A DNA stretch of 52,155 nucleotides from Actinophytocola sp. (lineage in GTDB: Bacteria > Actinomycetota > Actinomycetes > Mycobacteriales > Pseudonocardiaceae). The translations under genes and the position numbers were made by a program. This document shows, one piece after another, positions 16,147 through 25,471 of this stretch (the stretch's first letter is position 1; every line of letters begins with the position of its first letter). The notes under the pieces were generated by a model. The model worked only from the letters and a program-made list of their open reading frames with translations, was not told the DNA's origin and did not search any database. The stretch is taken from contig WHTY01000023.1 in NCBI GenBank assembly GCA_009377475.1, forward strand, positions 1 to 52,155. The letters are read 5' to 3'.

Positions 16147-16869
16147 CGTGCTCGCCAGCACCTCGGCCAAGTGCAGCACCCGGACGCCCGAGCGCTGCCG
16201 GGACAGCATCCCGCCGATGTGCAGCAGGCACGAATTGTCCCCCGCGACGAGCACTTCGGCACCCGTCTCCCGCACGTGGTGCACCTTGTCCGCGCCCATC
16301 GCCACCGACGTGTCGGCGTTCTTCACCGCGAACGTGCCACCGAACCCGCAGCACTCCTCGGCGGCAGGCAGCTCGGTCAGCCGCAGCCCCCGCACCGCCC
16401 GCAGCAGCCGAAGCGGCCGGTCGCCGACGTCGAGCATCCGCAACGAGTGACACGTCGGGTGGTAGGTCACCGCGTGCGGGAAGTACGCGCCGACGTCCTC
16501 CACCCCGAGCACGTCGATGAGGAACTCGGACAGCTCGTACACCCGCGCCGACGTCTCCGCCACCGCCGCCGCCAGGCCGTCGTCACCACTGCGCCGCGCG
16601 ACGATGCCGTGCTGGTGCCGCACCGAGCCCGCGCACGAGCCCGACGGCGCGACGATCGCGTCGTACCCGGCGAACGCGTCCACGAACGTGCGCACCACCG
16701 GGACCGCCTCGTCCAGGTAGCCGGTGTTCACCATCGGCTGAGCACAGCACGTCTGTCCGCTCGGGAACTCGACGTCGACGCCAAGCCGGGACAGCAGCCG
16801 CACCACCGCCTTGCCGGTGTCGGGGAACACGGCGTCGTTGATGCAGGTGACCAGCAGCGCGACCTTCAT
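16105..16869 (-). CDS. lutA: Lactate utilization protein A (CCG-domain)
   Basis: A 254-residue LutA/YkgE-type subunit with two CCG domains, the cysteine-rich modules that bind iron-sulfur or heterodisulfide-type centres. The first is at GQTCCAQPMVNTGYLDE (about residue 40), the second at EECCGFGGTFAVK (about residue 185); further cysteines lie in APSGSCAG, YHPTCHSLR and AGDNSCLLHIGG. It acts with LutB and LutC to turn L-lactate into pyruvate. ATG 16869 is preceded by GGAGG. It follows rhaB after a 97-bp gap on the same strand, which makes lactate oxidation the last step of the rhamnose operon. Confidence 0.93.
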   Translation of the reverse strand: MKVALLVTCINDAVFPDTGKAVVRLLSRLGVDVEFPSGQTCCAQPMVNTGYLDEAVPVVRTFVDAFAGYDAIVAPSGSCAGSVRHQHGIVARRSGDDGLAAAVAETSARVYELSEFLIDVLGVEDVGAYFPHAVTYHPTCHSLRMLDVGDRPLRLLRAVRGLRLTELPAAEECCGFGGTFAVKNADTSVAMGADKVHHVRETGAEVLVAGDNSCLLHIGGMLSRQRSGVRVLHLAEVLASTDRVRVSRKAQEGR

Positions 16870-16885
16870 GCGGCCTCCGCGTTGC

Positions 16886-16901
16886 GCGCGGCAAGCCGCG
16901 C
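16886..16901 (-). terminator. GC-rich hairpin in the rhaB-lutA gap
   Basis: GCGCGGC and GCCGCGC form a 7-bp perfect arm pair around AA, just upstream of the lutA ribosome binding site. No T-run follows, so it is more likely a weak attenuator or chance GC structure than a true terminator. Confidence 0.25.
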
Positions 16902-16966
16902 CCATGCCATGGCGCCGGCCAGCATGGTGCCCGATGATTCGGACCTGCAAGCAGTCCTCATGGTTT

Positions 16967-18439
16967 CTACACGCATGCCTCGGCATCATCCCACGCCTGC
17001 CGCGATCCTGTCGGCTCATACCGGCGGACGTCGTGGGTCGCGCGGACGAGGGCCCGCATCGCGGCCAGGTCGGGCAGGTCCGCGCCAAGCGTGCGGGCCT
17101 GCACCAGCGCGTTGCCCAGCGCGGCCGCCTCCCCCGGCCCCGCGAGTACCGGCACCCCGCAGGCGTCGGCGGTGAGCTGGCTCAGCAGGTCGTTGCGGGT
17201 GCCGCCGCCGACGATGTGCACCACGTCCACCGGCTGCCCGGACAGTTCGGCCGCCTGCCGGATGGTCCTGCGGTACGCCAGCGCGAGGCTGTCGAGGATG
17301 CACCGCACCATGGCCGCCGGGGTGTCCGGCGGTGCCTGTCCGGTGGCGCGGCAGGCGGCCACGATGCGAGCAGGCATGTCGCCAGGCGGCAGGAACTCCG
17401 AGGCGTTGATGTCGACGACCGCACGGAGGCCCGGCTCGGCCGCCGCGTCCCGCAGCACGTCGGCGAGCTCGGCCGGCGTGCCGTTCGCCCGCCAGGTGCG
17501 CAGCGTCTCCGACAGCACCCACAGCCCCATCACGTTGCGCAGGAACCGGATCGTGCCGTCCACCCCGGTCTCGTTGGTGAAGTTCGCCTCCCGCGCCGCG
17601 CCGGTCAGCACCGGCTGGTCCAGCTCCACCCCGACCAGCGACCAGGTGCCCGACGAGATGTAGGCGAAGTTCGCGCCCGGCTCGGCGGGCGTGCCCACCA
17701 GGGCGGACGCGGTGTCGTGCGAGCCGACCGCGACGACGGGACATTCCGGCACGCCGCTCTCGGAGGCGATCTCGGGCAGCACCTTCCCGATGACGTCGCC
17801 CGTGTCGCGCAGCGGCGGCAACAAGCGGGGCGGGATGCCCAGCCGTTCCGCCAGCGACGTTGCCCAGACCCCGGCGCGGACGTCGTAGAGCTGGGTGGTC
17901 GACGCGATGGTGCGCTCCACGCCCGCCTGGCCGGTCAGCCAGTACGCGAGCAGGTCGGGCACCAGCAGCATCCGCTCGGCAGCCCGCAATCGCTCGGTGT
18001 CGCGTTCGGACACCAGCTGGTAGAGGGTGTTGAACGGTAGCTGCTGCAGGCCGGTGACGTCGAAGAGCTCCTGATCGGACACCGTGTTACGGACCCGCGC
18101 GGCGATGCCGTCGTTGCGGAAGTCGCGGTGATGCACCGGATTGCCGAGCAACGCACCGGTCGCGTCGAGCAGGCCGTAGTCAACGCCCCAGGAGTCGATG
18201 CCGATCGACGCGACCTCCCCGCCGGACCAGGCGGTCGCGATACCCGCGAGCGTCCCCTGGTAGAGGCTCAGGATGTCCCAGTACAGCGTGGTGCCGGAGC
18301 GCCCGGCGAGCCGGACCGGGCCGTTGTCGAACCGGTGCACCTCATCAAGGTCGAGCCTGCCCGACCCGACCGTCGCGGTCATGACCCGCCCGCTCGTCCC
18401 GCCGAGATCGACGGCGGCGACCCGCACTGAGCTTCGCAT
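16967..18439 (-). CDS. rhaB: Rhamnulokinase
   Basis: A 490-residue FGGY-family sugar kinase that phosphorylates L-rhamnulose to L-rhamnulose 1-phosphate. The ATPase-fold start is VAAVDLGGTSGRVM; SIGIDSWGVDYGLLD and HHRDFRND hold substrate residues typical of RhaB; the nucleotide lobe has YISSGTWSLVGVE and VGGGTRNDLLSQLTAD. Length matches RhaB (about 480-490). ATG 18439 overlaps the stop of the aldolase/dehydrogenase gene by one base (TGATG). It is placed after isomerase and aldolase genes in the operon and before lutABC. Confidence 0.93.
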   Translation of the reverse strand: MRSSVRVAAVDLGGTSGRVMTATVGSGRLDLDEVHRFDNGPVRLAGRSGTTLYWDILSLYQGTLAGIATAWSGGEVASIGIDSWGVDYGLLDATGALLGNPVHHRDFRNDGIAARVRNTVSDQELFDVTGLQQLPFNTLYQLVSERDTERLRAAERMLLVPDLLAYWLTGQAGVERTIASTTQLYDVRAGVWATSLAERLGIPPRLLPPLRDTGDVIGKVLPEIASESGVPECPVVAVGSHDTASALVGTPAEPGANFAYISSGTWSLVGVELDQPVLTGAAREANFTNETGVDGTIRFLRNVMGLWVLSETLRTWRANGTPAELADVLRDAAAEPGLRAVVDINASEFLPPGDMPARIVAACRATGQAPPDTPAAMVRCILDSLALAYRRTIRQAAELSGQPVDVVHIVGGGTRNDLLSQLTADACGVPVLAGPGEAAALGNALVQARTLGADLPDLAAMRALVRATHDVRRYEPTGSRQAWDDAEACV

Positions 18440-20475
18440 CAGCGCAGGAACGCGGCGGCGACGCCGGAGTCGACCGGGATGTGCAGCCCGGTGGTGTTGG
18501 CGAGGTCGCCACTGGTGAGCACGAACACCGCCGCCGCGACATGCTCCGGCAGCACCTCCCGCTTGAGCAGGGTGCGTTGCGCGTAGTACGCGCCGAGCTC
18601 CTCCTCCGGCACGCCGTACACGGCGGCCCGCTGGGCGCCCCAGCCACCGGCGAAGATGCCGGAACCACGGACGACGCCGTCGGGGTTGACGCCGTTGACG
18701 CGGATGCCGTGCTCGCCGAGCTCGGCGGCAAGCAGCCGCACCTGGTGCGCCTGGTCAGCCTTGGCCGCGCCGTATGCGACGTTGTTCGGACCGGCGAACA
18801 CCCCGTTCTTGCTGGCGATGTAGACGATGTCGCCGCCCATGCCCTGCGCGATCATCGCCTTCGCGGCCGCCCGCGACACCAGGAACGAACCCTTGGCCAT
18901 GACGTCGTGTTGCAGGTCCCAGTCCCGCTCGGTGGTCTCCAGCAGCGGCTTGGAGATCGACAGCCCCGCGTTGTTGACCACCAGGTCGATGCCGCCGAAC
19001 GCCAGCGAGGCGGCGTCCACGGCGGCGTGGACCGCGACGTCGTCGGTCACGTCGGCGGTGACCGCGACCGCCCGGTCGGCGTTCCCTATGCCCTCGGCCA
19101 CGGCCGTGGCGTTGTCGGCGTCGAGGTCGGCGACGACCACGCACGCGCCCTCAGCCACGAGGCGCTCGGCGACGGCCTTGCCTATGCCCGAACCCGCGCC
19201 GGTGACCAGCGCGATCCGCCCCGCCAGCGGCTTCGGCTTCGGCAGCCGCCGCAGCTTCGCTTCCTCCAACTGCCAGTACTCGATGCGGAACTTCTCGCTT
19301 TCGTCGATCGGCGCGTACGTCGACACCGCCTCGGCGCCGCGCATCACGTTGATCGCGTTGACGTAGAACTCCCCCGCCACGCGGGCGGTTTGCTTGTCCT
19401 TGCCGAAGGAGAACATGCCCACACCGGGCACCAGCACGATCGCCGGGTCCGCGCCGCGCATCGGCGGCGAGTCCGGTGCGGCGTGGCGCTGGTAGTAGGC
19501 GGTGTAGTCCTCCCGGTAAGCGGCGTGCAGTTCCGTCAGCCGCGCCACGACGTCCTCGACAGGAGCGGACGCGGGCAGATCCACGACCAGCGGACGCACC
19601 TTGGTGCGCAGGAAGTGGTCCGGGCACGACGTCCCGAGTGCGGCGAGCGGCCGCAGCTTCTCGCGGGCGAGGAAGTCCAGCACGACGTCGCTGTCGGTGT
19701 AGTGGCCAACCTGCCGGTGGTCGGTCGAGGCGAGCCCGCGGATCACCGGGGCGAGCGCGGCCGCCTTCGCGCGGCGTTCGGCGTCCGGCAGCGACTCGAA
19801 GCCCGACACCACCGCGCCGAACGGCTCGGCCTTGCCGCGCTCGGCGAGAAACCGCTCGGCGGTGCGGATGATGTCCAGCGAGTTGCGCTCGCACTGTTCG
19901 GCGGTGTCACCCCACGCCGTGATGCCGTGCCCGCCAAGGATCACGCCGATGGCCTGCGGGTTGGCCGCCTTGACCTCGGCGATGTCCAAACCGAGCTGGA
20001 AACCCGGCCGACGCCACGGCACCCACACCACTCGGTCGCCGAAGCACTCCTTGGTCAGTTTCTCGCCGTCGGCCGCGGTCGCGAGCGCGATGCCGGAGTC
20101 CGGGTGCAGGTGGTCGACGTGCGCGGCGTCGACGAGCCCGTGCATGGCGGTGTCGATCGAAGGGGCCGCGCCGCCCTTGCCGTGCAGGCAGTAGTCGAAC
20201 GCGGCGACCATCTCGTCCTCCCGACGTACCCCCCGATATACGTCGACCAGCGCGCGCATCCGGTCCAGTCGCAGCACGGCGAGACCCGCCTCGGTCAGCG
20301 TGCCGAGGTCGCCGCCGGAGCCCTTGACCCACAGCAGTTCGGTCTCCTCGGCGGTCACCGGGTCGATCTCGCTGCCCTTGGCCGACGCGTTGCCCCCGGC
20401 GTAGTTGGTGTTGCGCGGATCGGACCCCAGCCGGTTGCTCCGGGCGATCAGATCAGCGACGGGGTTGGTGGTCAT
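18439..20475 (-). CDS. rhaEW: Bifunctional rhamnulose-1-phosphate aldolase / L-lactaldehyde dehydrogenase
   Basis: A 678-residue fusion. The N-terminal class II aldolase/adducin domain (about residues 1-400) carries zinc-ligand histidines in VDHLHPDSG and GGHGITAWGD and splits rhamnulose 1-phosphate into DHAP and L-lactaldehyde. The C-terminal short-chain dehydrogenase domain (about 425-678) has the NAD site VTGAGSGIGKAV, NNAGLS, and a YGAAK active-site block, and oxidises L-lactaldehyde to L-lactate. ATG 20475 has GAGGAG three bases upstream. This fused form, known from Bacillus (YuxG) and many actinobacteria, explains the presence of lutABC downstream: the product is lactate. A 17-bp-arm hairpin repeat precedes the gene. 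Confidence 0.94.
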   Translation of the reverse strand: MTTNPVADLIARSNRLGSDPRNTNYAGGNASAKGSEIDPVTAEETELLWVKGSGGDLGTLTEAGLAVLRLDRMRALVDVYRGVRREDEMVAAFDYCLHGKGGAAPSIDTAMHGLVDAAHVDHLHPDSGIALATAADGEKLTKECFGDRVVWVPWRRPGFQLGLDIAEVKAANPQAIGVILGGHGITAWGDTAEQCERNSLDIIRTAERFLAERGKAEPFGAVVSGFESLPDAERRAKAAALAPVIRGLASTDHRQVGHYTDSDVVLDFLAREKLRPLAALGTSCPDHFLRTKVRPLVVDLPASAPVEDVVARLTELHAAYREDYTAYYQRHAAPDSPPMRGADPAIVLVPGVGMFSFGKDKQTARVAGEFYVNAINVMRGAEAVSTYAPIDESEKFRIEYWQLEEAKLRRLPKPKPLAGRIALVTGAGSGIGKAVAERLVAEGACVVVADLDADNATAVAEGIGNADRAVAVTADVTDDVAVHAAVDAASLAFGGIDLVVNNAGLSISKPLLETTERDWDLQHDVMAKGSFLVSRAAAKAMIAQGMGGDIVYIASKNGVFAGPNNVAYGAAKADQAHQVRLLAAELGEHGIRVNGVNPDGVVRGSGIFAGGWGAQRAAVYGVPEEELGAYYAQRTLLKREVLPEHVAAAVFVLTSGDLANTTGLHIPVDSGVAAAFLR

Positions 20476-20520
20476 GCTCTCCTCATTTCCAGATGGTGCT
20501 TTTGTGGGGGGGCCGTTCGG

Positions 20521-20568
20521 GCCGAAGGTGCCCTTGGGTACATATGCGGTACCCAAGGGCACCTTGGG
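20521..20568. repeat. Palindromic repeat, copy 1, in the rhaI-rhaEW gap
   Basis: AAGGTGCCCTTGGGTAC (20525-20541) and GTACCCAAGGGCACCTT (20549-20565) are exact inverted 17-bp arms around a 7-base loop, predicting a very stable hairpin in the mRNA between rhaI and rhaEW. The 48-bp segment matches 38606-38653, inside soxA, at 43 of 48 positions in the same orientation, so it is a dispersed repeat element rather than an ordinary terminator. No T-run follows. It may modulate rhaI versus rhaEW expression. Confidence 0.85.
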
Positions 20569-20606
20569 CTCCACACCGGCGTACACCGTGCGGTCGCGGC
20601 ACGACG

Positions 20607-21782
20607 TCAGGCGCCCCAGCCTGCTTGCTCGCCGCCAACCCGCTCGGACTCGATGCGCTGCTGGTAGCCGCTGCGGTGGTAGGCGGCGACCGGGTCCGGG
20701 TCGAGTCCCATGTCCTCGCGCAACTCCGCCAGCAGCGGCCGGACGTCAGTGTTGTAGGCGTCCATCAGCACCGCGTTGGCGCCAAGCACGTCACCGGCCA
20801 ACTGCGCGGCGCGCAGCGCGTCCCGATCGACCAGCAACGCCTTGGCAGTGGCCTCCTGCACGTTCATCACCGACCGGATCACGGCCGGGATCTTGGCCTC
20901 GATGTTGTGGCACTGGTCCAGCATGAAGTTGATGCCGTACGACGGGCCGAGCGCGTCGGCGCCGACGATCTCGTTCATGATCCGGAACAGCTGGAACGGG
21001 TCCGCCGAGCCGACCATCAGGTCGTCGTCGGCGTAGAACCTGGAGTTGAAGTCGAACGCGCCAAGCCGCCGCTGCCGCAGCAGGAACGCCACGATGAACT
21101 CGATGTTGGTGCCCGGCGCGTGGTGGCCGGTGTCGATCACGACCGTCGCCTTCGGACCCAGTTCGACGCAGTGCACGTACGCCGTGCCCCAGTCAGGGAC
21201 GTCGGTGGCGTAGAACGCGGGCTCGAACAGCTTGTACTCCAGCAGGATCCGCTGCTCGTCACCGAGCCGGTCGTAGGTCTCGCGCAACGCCGCGGCCAGC
21301 CGGTCCTGCCGGTCTCGGATGTCGTCCTGGCCCGGGTAGTTCAGCCCGTCGGCGAACCACAGCTTCAAGTCCCGCGACCCGGTGGCGTCCATGATGGAGA
21401 TCGCTTCAAGCAGGTGATCGGTCGCCTTGCGCCGGATGCCGGGGTCCGGGTTGCACACGCTGCCGAGCTTGTAGTCGTCGTCCTGGAAGACGTTGGTGTT
21501 GATCGCCCCGAGCTCGACGCCGAGGTCGGCGGCGTAGCGGGACAGCGCGGCGTAGTCGTCCACCTTGTCCCACGGGATGTGCAGCGACACCCGTGGCGCC
21601 ACCCCGGTGAACCGGTGCACCGCCGCAGCGTCGGCGATCTTCTCCTCAGGGTCGCGCGGCACGCCCTGCTGGGCGAACACCTTGAAGCGGGTGCCCGAGT
21701 TCCCGTACCCCCAGGACGGTGTCTCAATCTCCTGGGCGCGCAGCGCCGCCTTCACAGCTTGTTTCTCCGGCACGTCGATCAC
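20607..21782 (-). CDS. rhaI: L-rhamnose isomerase (RhaI type)
   Basis: A 391-residue TIM-barrel isomerase converting L-rhamnose to L-rhamnulose. It is of the Pseudomonas stutzeri/RhaI type rather than E. coli RhaA: VSLHIPWDKVDDY near residue 66, INTNVFQDDDYKLGSVCNPD, KLWFADGLNYPGQDD, LEYKLFEPAFYATDVPDWGT and VIDTGHHAPGTNIEF hold the metal- and substrate-binding residues. GTG 21782 overlaps the mutarotase stop as GTGA, fixing the start. It is followed by the palindromic repeat at 20521-20568 before rhaEW. Confidence 0.93.
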   Translation of the reverse strand: MIDVPEKQAVKAALRAQEIETPSWGYGNSGTRFKVFAQQGVPRDPEEKIADAAAVHRFTGVAPRVSLHIPWDKVDDYAALSRYAADLGVELGAINTNVFQDDDYKLGSVCNPDPGIRRKATDHLLEAISIMDATGSRDLKLWFADGLNYPGQDDIRDRQDRLAAALRETYDRLGDEQRILLEYKLFEPAFYATDVPDWGTAYVHCVELGPKATVVIDTGHHAPGTNIEFIVAFLLRQRRLGAFDFNSRFYADDDLMVGSADPFQLFRIMNEIVGADALGPSYGINFMLDQCHNIEAKIPAVIRSVMNVQEATAKALLVDRDALRAAQLAGDVLGANAVLMDAYNTDVRPLLAELREDMGLDPDPVAAYHRSGYQQRIESERVGGEQAGWGA

Positions 21783-22165
21783 ACTTCTTCACTCGTCGTC
21801 GGCGCCGTGGCGCCGGTCCCGGTCATGCCATGCCGGGCCAGTTGTTCGTCCAAACTGAACACCTCGGCCAACACCCGCATCCCGTGGTCGGGACGCCCGT
21901 CGGCGAGGCCGGAGAAGAACTCCGCCATCTCCGCCTGCCACCGCCGGTTCACGGCGGTGTTTTCCATCGCCGCCTGTGCGGCGGCGAAGTCATCGGTTTC
22001 GAGGACACCCACCAGCAGGCCGTCGTCTGCGAGGTGCAGGGTGTAGTCGTGCCACCCGGCGTCGGCCAGCGCGGCGAGCATCTCCGGCCACACCTCGGCG
22101 TGCCGGGCGCGGTACTCGTCGAGCCGGTCCTGGTCGACCTGAAGGGTGAAGCAGACCCTGGCCAC
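21779..22165 (-). CDS. rhaM: L-rhamnose mutarotase
   Basis: A 128-residue RhaM/YiiL-family protein interconverting alpha- and beta-L-rhamnose so that the isomerase gets its preferred anomer. The family signature is at the N-terminus (RVCFTLQVDQDRLDEYRARH, then VWPEMLAALADAGWHDYTLHL) with the later VNRRWQAEMAEFF block. The GTG start 22165 has AAGGAGG about eight bases before it. The family is usually about 105 residues; the extra 20 or so C-terminal residues (ARHGMTGTGATAPTTSEEV) are low complexity. It follows the binding-protein gene after a strong hairpin. Confidence 0.9.
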   Translation of the reverse strand: MARVCFTLQVDQDRLDEYRARHAEVWPEMLAALADAGWHDYTLHLADDGLLVGVLETDDFAAAQAAMENTAVNRRWQAEMAEFFSGLADGRPDHGMRVLAEVFSLDEQLARHGMTGTGATAPTTSEEV

Positions 22166-22199
22166 AGTGGTGTCCTCCTTGTCGTGCTCGAAGGTGATC

Positions 22200-22235
22200 C
22201 CGGTGCCAGCGCACGGTCATGGGCGCTGGCACCGG
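22200..22235. terminator. Intercistronic hairpin after the rhamnose-binding protein gene
   Basis: CCGGTGCCAGCGC (22200-22212) and GCGCTGGCACCGG (22223-22235) are perfect 13-bp arms with a 10-base loop, starting six bases after the binding-protein stop. No T-run is present. Hairpins here in sugar ABC operons usually protect the upstream mRNA and lower downstream expression, giving excess binding protein; that role is inferred. Confidence 0.75.
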
Positions 22236-22241
22236 AAGGGA

Positions 22242-23321
22242 TCAGAAGTCGAACTCGTCGATGTTGCTCTTCTCGAAGACGGTCGGCGGGCCGAGCACGA
22301 TCACGCCGTTCTCGCCGATGGTGTACTCACCGAGCTTGCCCGCCTCGAACGTCTGGCCCTGCTCGCCGGTGATCTGGCCGGACGCGAGCGCCGCTCCGGC
22401 GTAGGCGGCGAGGTAGCCGAGGTCGGACGGCTTCCACAGCGCGAACTTCTCGACCGTGCCGTCCTTGACGAACTGGCGCATCTGGTTCGGCGTGCCGAGC
22501 CCGGTCAGCGCCACCTTGCCCTGGTACTGCGAGCCGGACAGGTACCGCGCGGCGGCGGCGAGGCCGACCGTGGTCGGCGAGACGATGCCCTTCAGATCCG
22601 GATAGGACCGCAGCAGCCCCTGCGTCTCCTGGAACGACTTCTGGTCGTCGTCATCGCCGTATGCGACGGTGACCAGGTCGATGTCGCTGTACTCCTGCTT
22701 CTCGAGCTCCTCCTTCATCAGCTCGATCCACTCATTCTGGTTGGTCGCGTTGGGCGTCGCGGACAGCACCGCGATCTTGCCCTTGCCGCCGATCTGCTCG
22801 GCGATCATCTCGACCTGGACGTGAGCGATCCCTTCGGCGGTCGCCTGGCTGATGAAGACGTCCCGGCACTCGGGGTTGGTGTCGGAGTCGAACGTGACGA
22901 CCTTCGCGCCGGACTGCCGGGCGGTATTGAGCGCGCCGCAGATGGCGTTCGGGTCGTTGGCCGAGGTCGCGATGACGTCTGTCTGCTGCTGGGTCAGCGT
23001 GTTGATGTAGCTGACCTGCGACGATGCGCTGGCCTCCGAAGGCCCGACCTCCTTGTACTCACCGTTGAACTCCGCGACCGCGTCCTCGCCGCCGCCGCCG
23101 GCCACCGTGAAGTACGGGTTGTTGATCTGCTTGGGTAGGAACGCGACGCTGAGCCCTTCCTTGAGCGGTGCGTCCGGGTTCGCCGTGCCGGTGCTCGCAG
23201 CAGGTTCACCGCCACCATTCTCGGAACCCCGCGTTGTCCCGCCACATCCGGCAGCGAGCAACACGGCCGTGACCGCCGTCGCGATCACTCCTATCCGCAC
23301 TCCGCGGCTCCGTAACGACAT
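22242..23321 (-). CDS. rhaS: Rhamnose ABC transporter substrate-binding lipoprotein
   Basis: A 359-residue type-I periplasmic-binding protein of the RhaS group (rhamnose importers of the CUT2 class). The signal peptide ends in a lipobox (VLLAAGC, Cys26), so it is lipid-anchored outside the membrane. The binding fold begins at LSVAFLPKQINNPYFTVAGGG; TQQQTDVIATSANDPNAIC, TFDSDTNPECRDVFISQA and GIVSPTTVGLAAAARYL follow. ATG 23321 has AAAGGA upstream. The gene lies after both permease genes and before rhaM. The rhamnose assignment rests on the flanking rhamnose enzymes as well as family likeness. Confidence 0.93.
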   Translation of the reverse strand: MSLRSRGVRIGVIATAVTAVLLAAGCGGTTRGSENGGGEPAASTGTANPDAPLKEGLSVAFLPKQINNPYFTVAGGGGEDAVAEFNGEYKEVGPSEASASSQVSYINTLTQQQTDVIATSANDPNAICGALNTARQSGAKVVTFDSDTNPECRDVFISQATAEGIAHVQVEMIAEQIGGKGKIAVLSATPNATNQNEWIELMKEELEKQEYSDIDLVTVAYGDDDDQKSFQETQGLLRSYPDLKGIVSPTTVGLAAAARYLSGSQYQGKVALTGLGTPNQMRQFVKDGTVEKFALWKPSDLGYLAAYAGAALASGQITGEQGQTFEAGKLGEYTIGENGVIVLGPPTVFEKSNIDEFDF

Positions 23322-23376
23322 CGCACTGTCCTTTCTCTAATGACCGGCCGCATAGCCGGCAATACGTCTTAGGGGG

Positions 23377-24417
23377 TTAGGCCGGGGCGGCTCGTCTGCG
23401 TCGTCGGAGCCACGAGCGGGCCATGCCGACAACGTTGGGCACCACGACGGACGCGACCAGCAGCGAGCCGGTGACGACGTAGAGGGCTTCCGAGGACACG
23501 TCGGCGAGTTGCAGGGCGTTGCGCACGGTCCCGAGCAGCAGCACACCGGCGAGCACGCCGAGCAGCGCGCCCCGGCCACCGAAGATCGACACGCCACCGA
23601 GCAGCACCGCGGCGACGACGGCCAGTTCCAGCGCGAAGGCGTTGTCGGCACGCGCGCTGGCGAACCGCAGCGTCCAGAACACCCCGGCGAGCCCGGAGAC
23701 CGCGCCGGAGGTGACGAACAACCAGAACTTCGCCGTGGCCACCGAGACACCGGCGAAACTCGCCGCCTCGGCGTTGTTGCCCATCGCGTAGAGCTTCCGC
23801 CCGAACGGCGTCACATGCAGCACGACACCGAACGCGCACGCCAGCAGCAACACCATCACCATCGCCCACGGCAGCGACCCGCCCGCGACGGTGCTCAACG
23901 ACGCGGCGGTCCAGTCGTACGGGAAGTCGGCCACCGCCCGGTCGCCAAGCACCACGTAGGCCAGCCCCCGGTAGGCGGCGAGCGTGCCGATGGTCACCGC
24001 CAGCGCGGGCAGCCCGAACCGGGTGACGAACACGCCGTTCACCGCGCCGAGTAACCCGCCCAACAGCACGACGAGCACCACGATGACCTCCAGCGGCAGC
24101 CCGGTCAGCCACAACTGCCCCATTACCGCGCTGCACAGCCCGAGGGTGCTCGCCACGGAAAGGTCGATCTCCCCGGTGATGATGATCAACGTCAGCGGGA
24201 GCGCGATCAGCGCGATCGGCACGACGTCGAGCAGCAGGAACTGGGCGTTGCCGGTGCTGGCGAAACCGTCGATGGACAGGCTCGCCACAACAACGACCGC
24301 GGCGAGCACCACGACGATGACCGTGTCCCACCTGGTCAGCGCGGTGCGCCACCAGGCATGCGCCTCGGCCCGCTCCGCCGGTGCCTCCGGCTGCGCGTAC
24401 AGGCTGTCATGCGCCAT
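23377..24417 (-). CDS. rhaQ: Rhamnose ABC transporter permease (second)
   Basis: A 346-residue inner-membrane permease of the RbsC/CUT2 family with about nine to ten helices. Hallmarks: LTLIIITGEIDLSVASTLGL (the conserved GEIDLSV block), LPALAVTIGTLAAYRGLAYV, TPFGRKLYAMGNNAEAASFAG and ALELAVVAAVLLGGVSIFGGRG. ATG 24417 lies inside the last codons of the preceding permease gene (11-bp overlap), with GGGGAGG upstream. It probably pairs with the other permease as a heterodimer over the two-domain ATPase. Names RhaP and RhaQ are assigned by order only and could be swapped. Confidence 0.9.
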   Translation of the reverse strand: MAHDSLYAQPEAPAERAEAHAWWRTALTRWDTVIVVVLAAVVVVASLSIDGFASTGNAQFLLLDVVPIALIALPLTLIIITGEIDLSVASTLGLCSAVMGQLWLTGLPLEVIVVLVVLLGGLLGAVNGVFVTRFGLPALAVTIGTLAAYRGLAYVVLGDRAVADFPYDWTAASLSTVAGGSLPWAMVMVLLLACAFGVVLHVTPFGRKLYAMGNNAEAASFAGVSVATAKFWLFVTSGAVSGLAGVFWTLRFASARADNAFALELAVVAAVLLGGVSIFGGRGALLGVLAGVLLLGTVRNALQLADVSSEALYVVTGSLLVASVVVPNVVGMARSWLRRRRRAAPA

Positions 24418-25471
24418 GGGACGACCTCCCCTTCAGACGGTTCGCGACGCGGAGGGCGAGCAGCCGGTCCAGTCCGATCGCGGCGAGGATCAGGCCACCC
24501 ACGACGGCTTGCTGCCAGAACGGATCGATGCGCAGCACCGCGAGCGAGGTGCCGATGGTGGTGAGCAGCAGCGCGCCCAGCGCCGCGCCGTAGACGCTGC
24601 CGCTGCCGCCGAAGATCGCGACGCCGCCGACGACGGCGGCCGCGACGACCTCCAGCTCCAAGCCGGTGCCGACGGTGGCGTCGATGGTGCCGAACCGGGC
24701 CGCGTACAGCGCGCCCGCCAGCCCCGCCATGCCACCGCACACCACGAACGCGCCGAACACCCGCCGCCCGACCGGGATACCGGACAGCCGCGCGGCGTTC
24801 GGCTCGGAGCCGATCGCGTACAGCTCCCGGCCGCTGCGGTAGGAGTGCAGGTACATGCCCGCGACCAGCACCACGGCCAGCGCGATGAACGCCAGCACCG
24901 GGACTCCCAGCAGCGTCGACGTCCCCATGCTGAGGAACCCTGCGGGCATGTCGGCGGCGTTGATCTGCTGGCCCTTCGCCCACAGGTGGTCGACGCCCCG
25001 GTAGACGTAGAGCATGCCGAGCGTGATCACCAGCGCTGGCACCCTGGCCGTTGCCACCAGCGCGCCGTTGATCGCGCCGCACACCGCGCCGAGCCCGATG
25101 CCTGCCAGGATCGCGAGCACGATCGGCGTGCCCGGCGCGGCGAGGAACAGCTTGCCGGTCGCGAACGCGACCAGCCCGAGCACCGAGCCGACCGACAGGT
25201 CGATGTTGCGGGAGACGATCACCACGGTCTGGCCGACCGCGAGGATCACCAGGATCGACGCGCCGAGCAGCACGTCCCTGATGCTCGGCGCGGACAGGAA
25301 GCCAGGGCTGTCGATTGCGGTCACCAGCACCAGCAGACCGAGCGCTGCGGCGATGCCGATCTCGCGGACCACCCACAGCCGCTGCACGAACCGGGTCCGG
25401 CCGTTGGTCTTCGCGGGTTCTGCGGTAGGCGTGGCCTGCTGGCCTTCCGCGACAGGTGCGCCGGTTTTCAT
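24407..25471 (-). CDS. rhaP: Rhamnose ABC transporter permease (first)
   Basis: A 354-residue CUT2 permease: [59 protein letters not shown] and [19 protein letters not shown] are the family blocks, spread over about ten membrane helices. ATG 25471 overlaps the ATPase stop as ATGA. It overlaps the next permease by 11 bp. The N-terminal 35 residues are cytoplasmic and rich in Ala, Glu and Thr. Confidence 0.9.
   Translation of the reverse strand: MKTGAPVAEGQQATPTAEPAKTNGRTRFVQRLWVVREIGIAAALGLLVLVTAIDSPGFLSAPSIRDVLLGASILVILAVGQTVVIVSRNIDLSVGSVLGLVAFATGKLFLAAPGTPIVLAILAGIGLGAVCGAINGALVATARVPALVITLGMLYVYRGVDHLWAKGQQINAADMPAGFLSMGTSTLLGVPVLAFIALAVVLVAGMYLHSYRSGRELYAIGSEPNAARLSGIPVGRRVFGAFVVCGGMAGLAGALYAARFGTIDATVGTGLELEVVAAAVVGGVAIFGGSGSVYGAALGALLLTTIGTSLAVLRIDPFWQQAVVGGLILAAIGLDRLLALRVANRLKGRSSHGA

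Noticed and set aside
13951..17175. A 1074-codon plus-strand open frame opposite lutCBA
   Set aside because: Antisense to three recognised genes with ATGA/GTGA overlaps; sequence is low-complexity Arg/His and matches nothing.
23344..23359. Small CCGGC/GCCGG stem in the gap after the rhaQ start of the rhamnose-binding protein leader
   Set aside because: Only five base pairs in GC-rich DNA; expected by chance.
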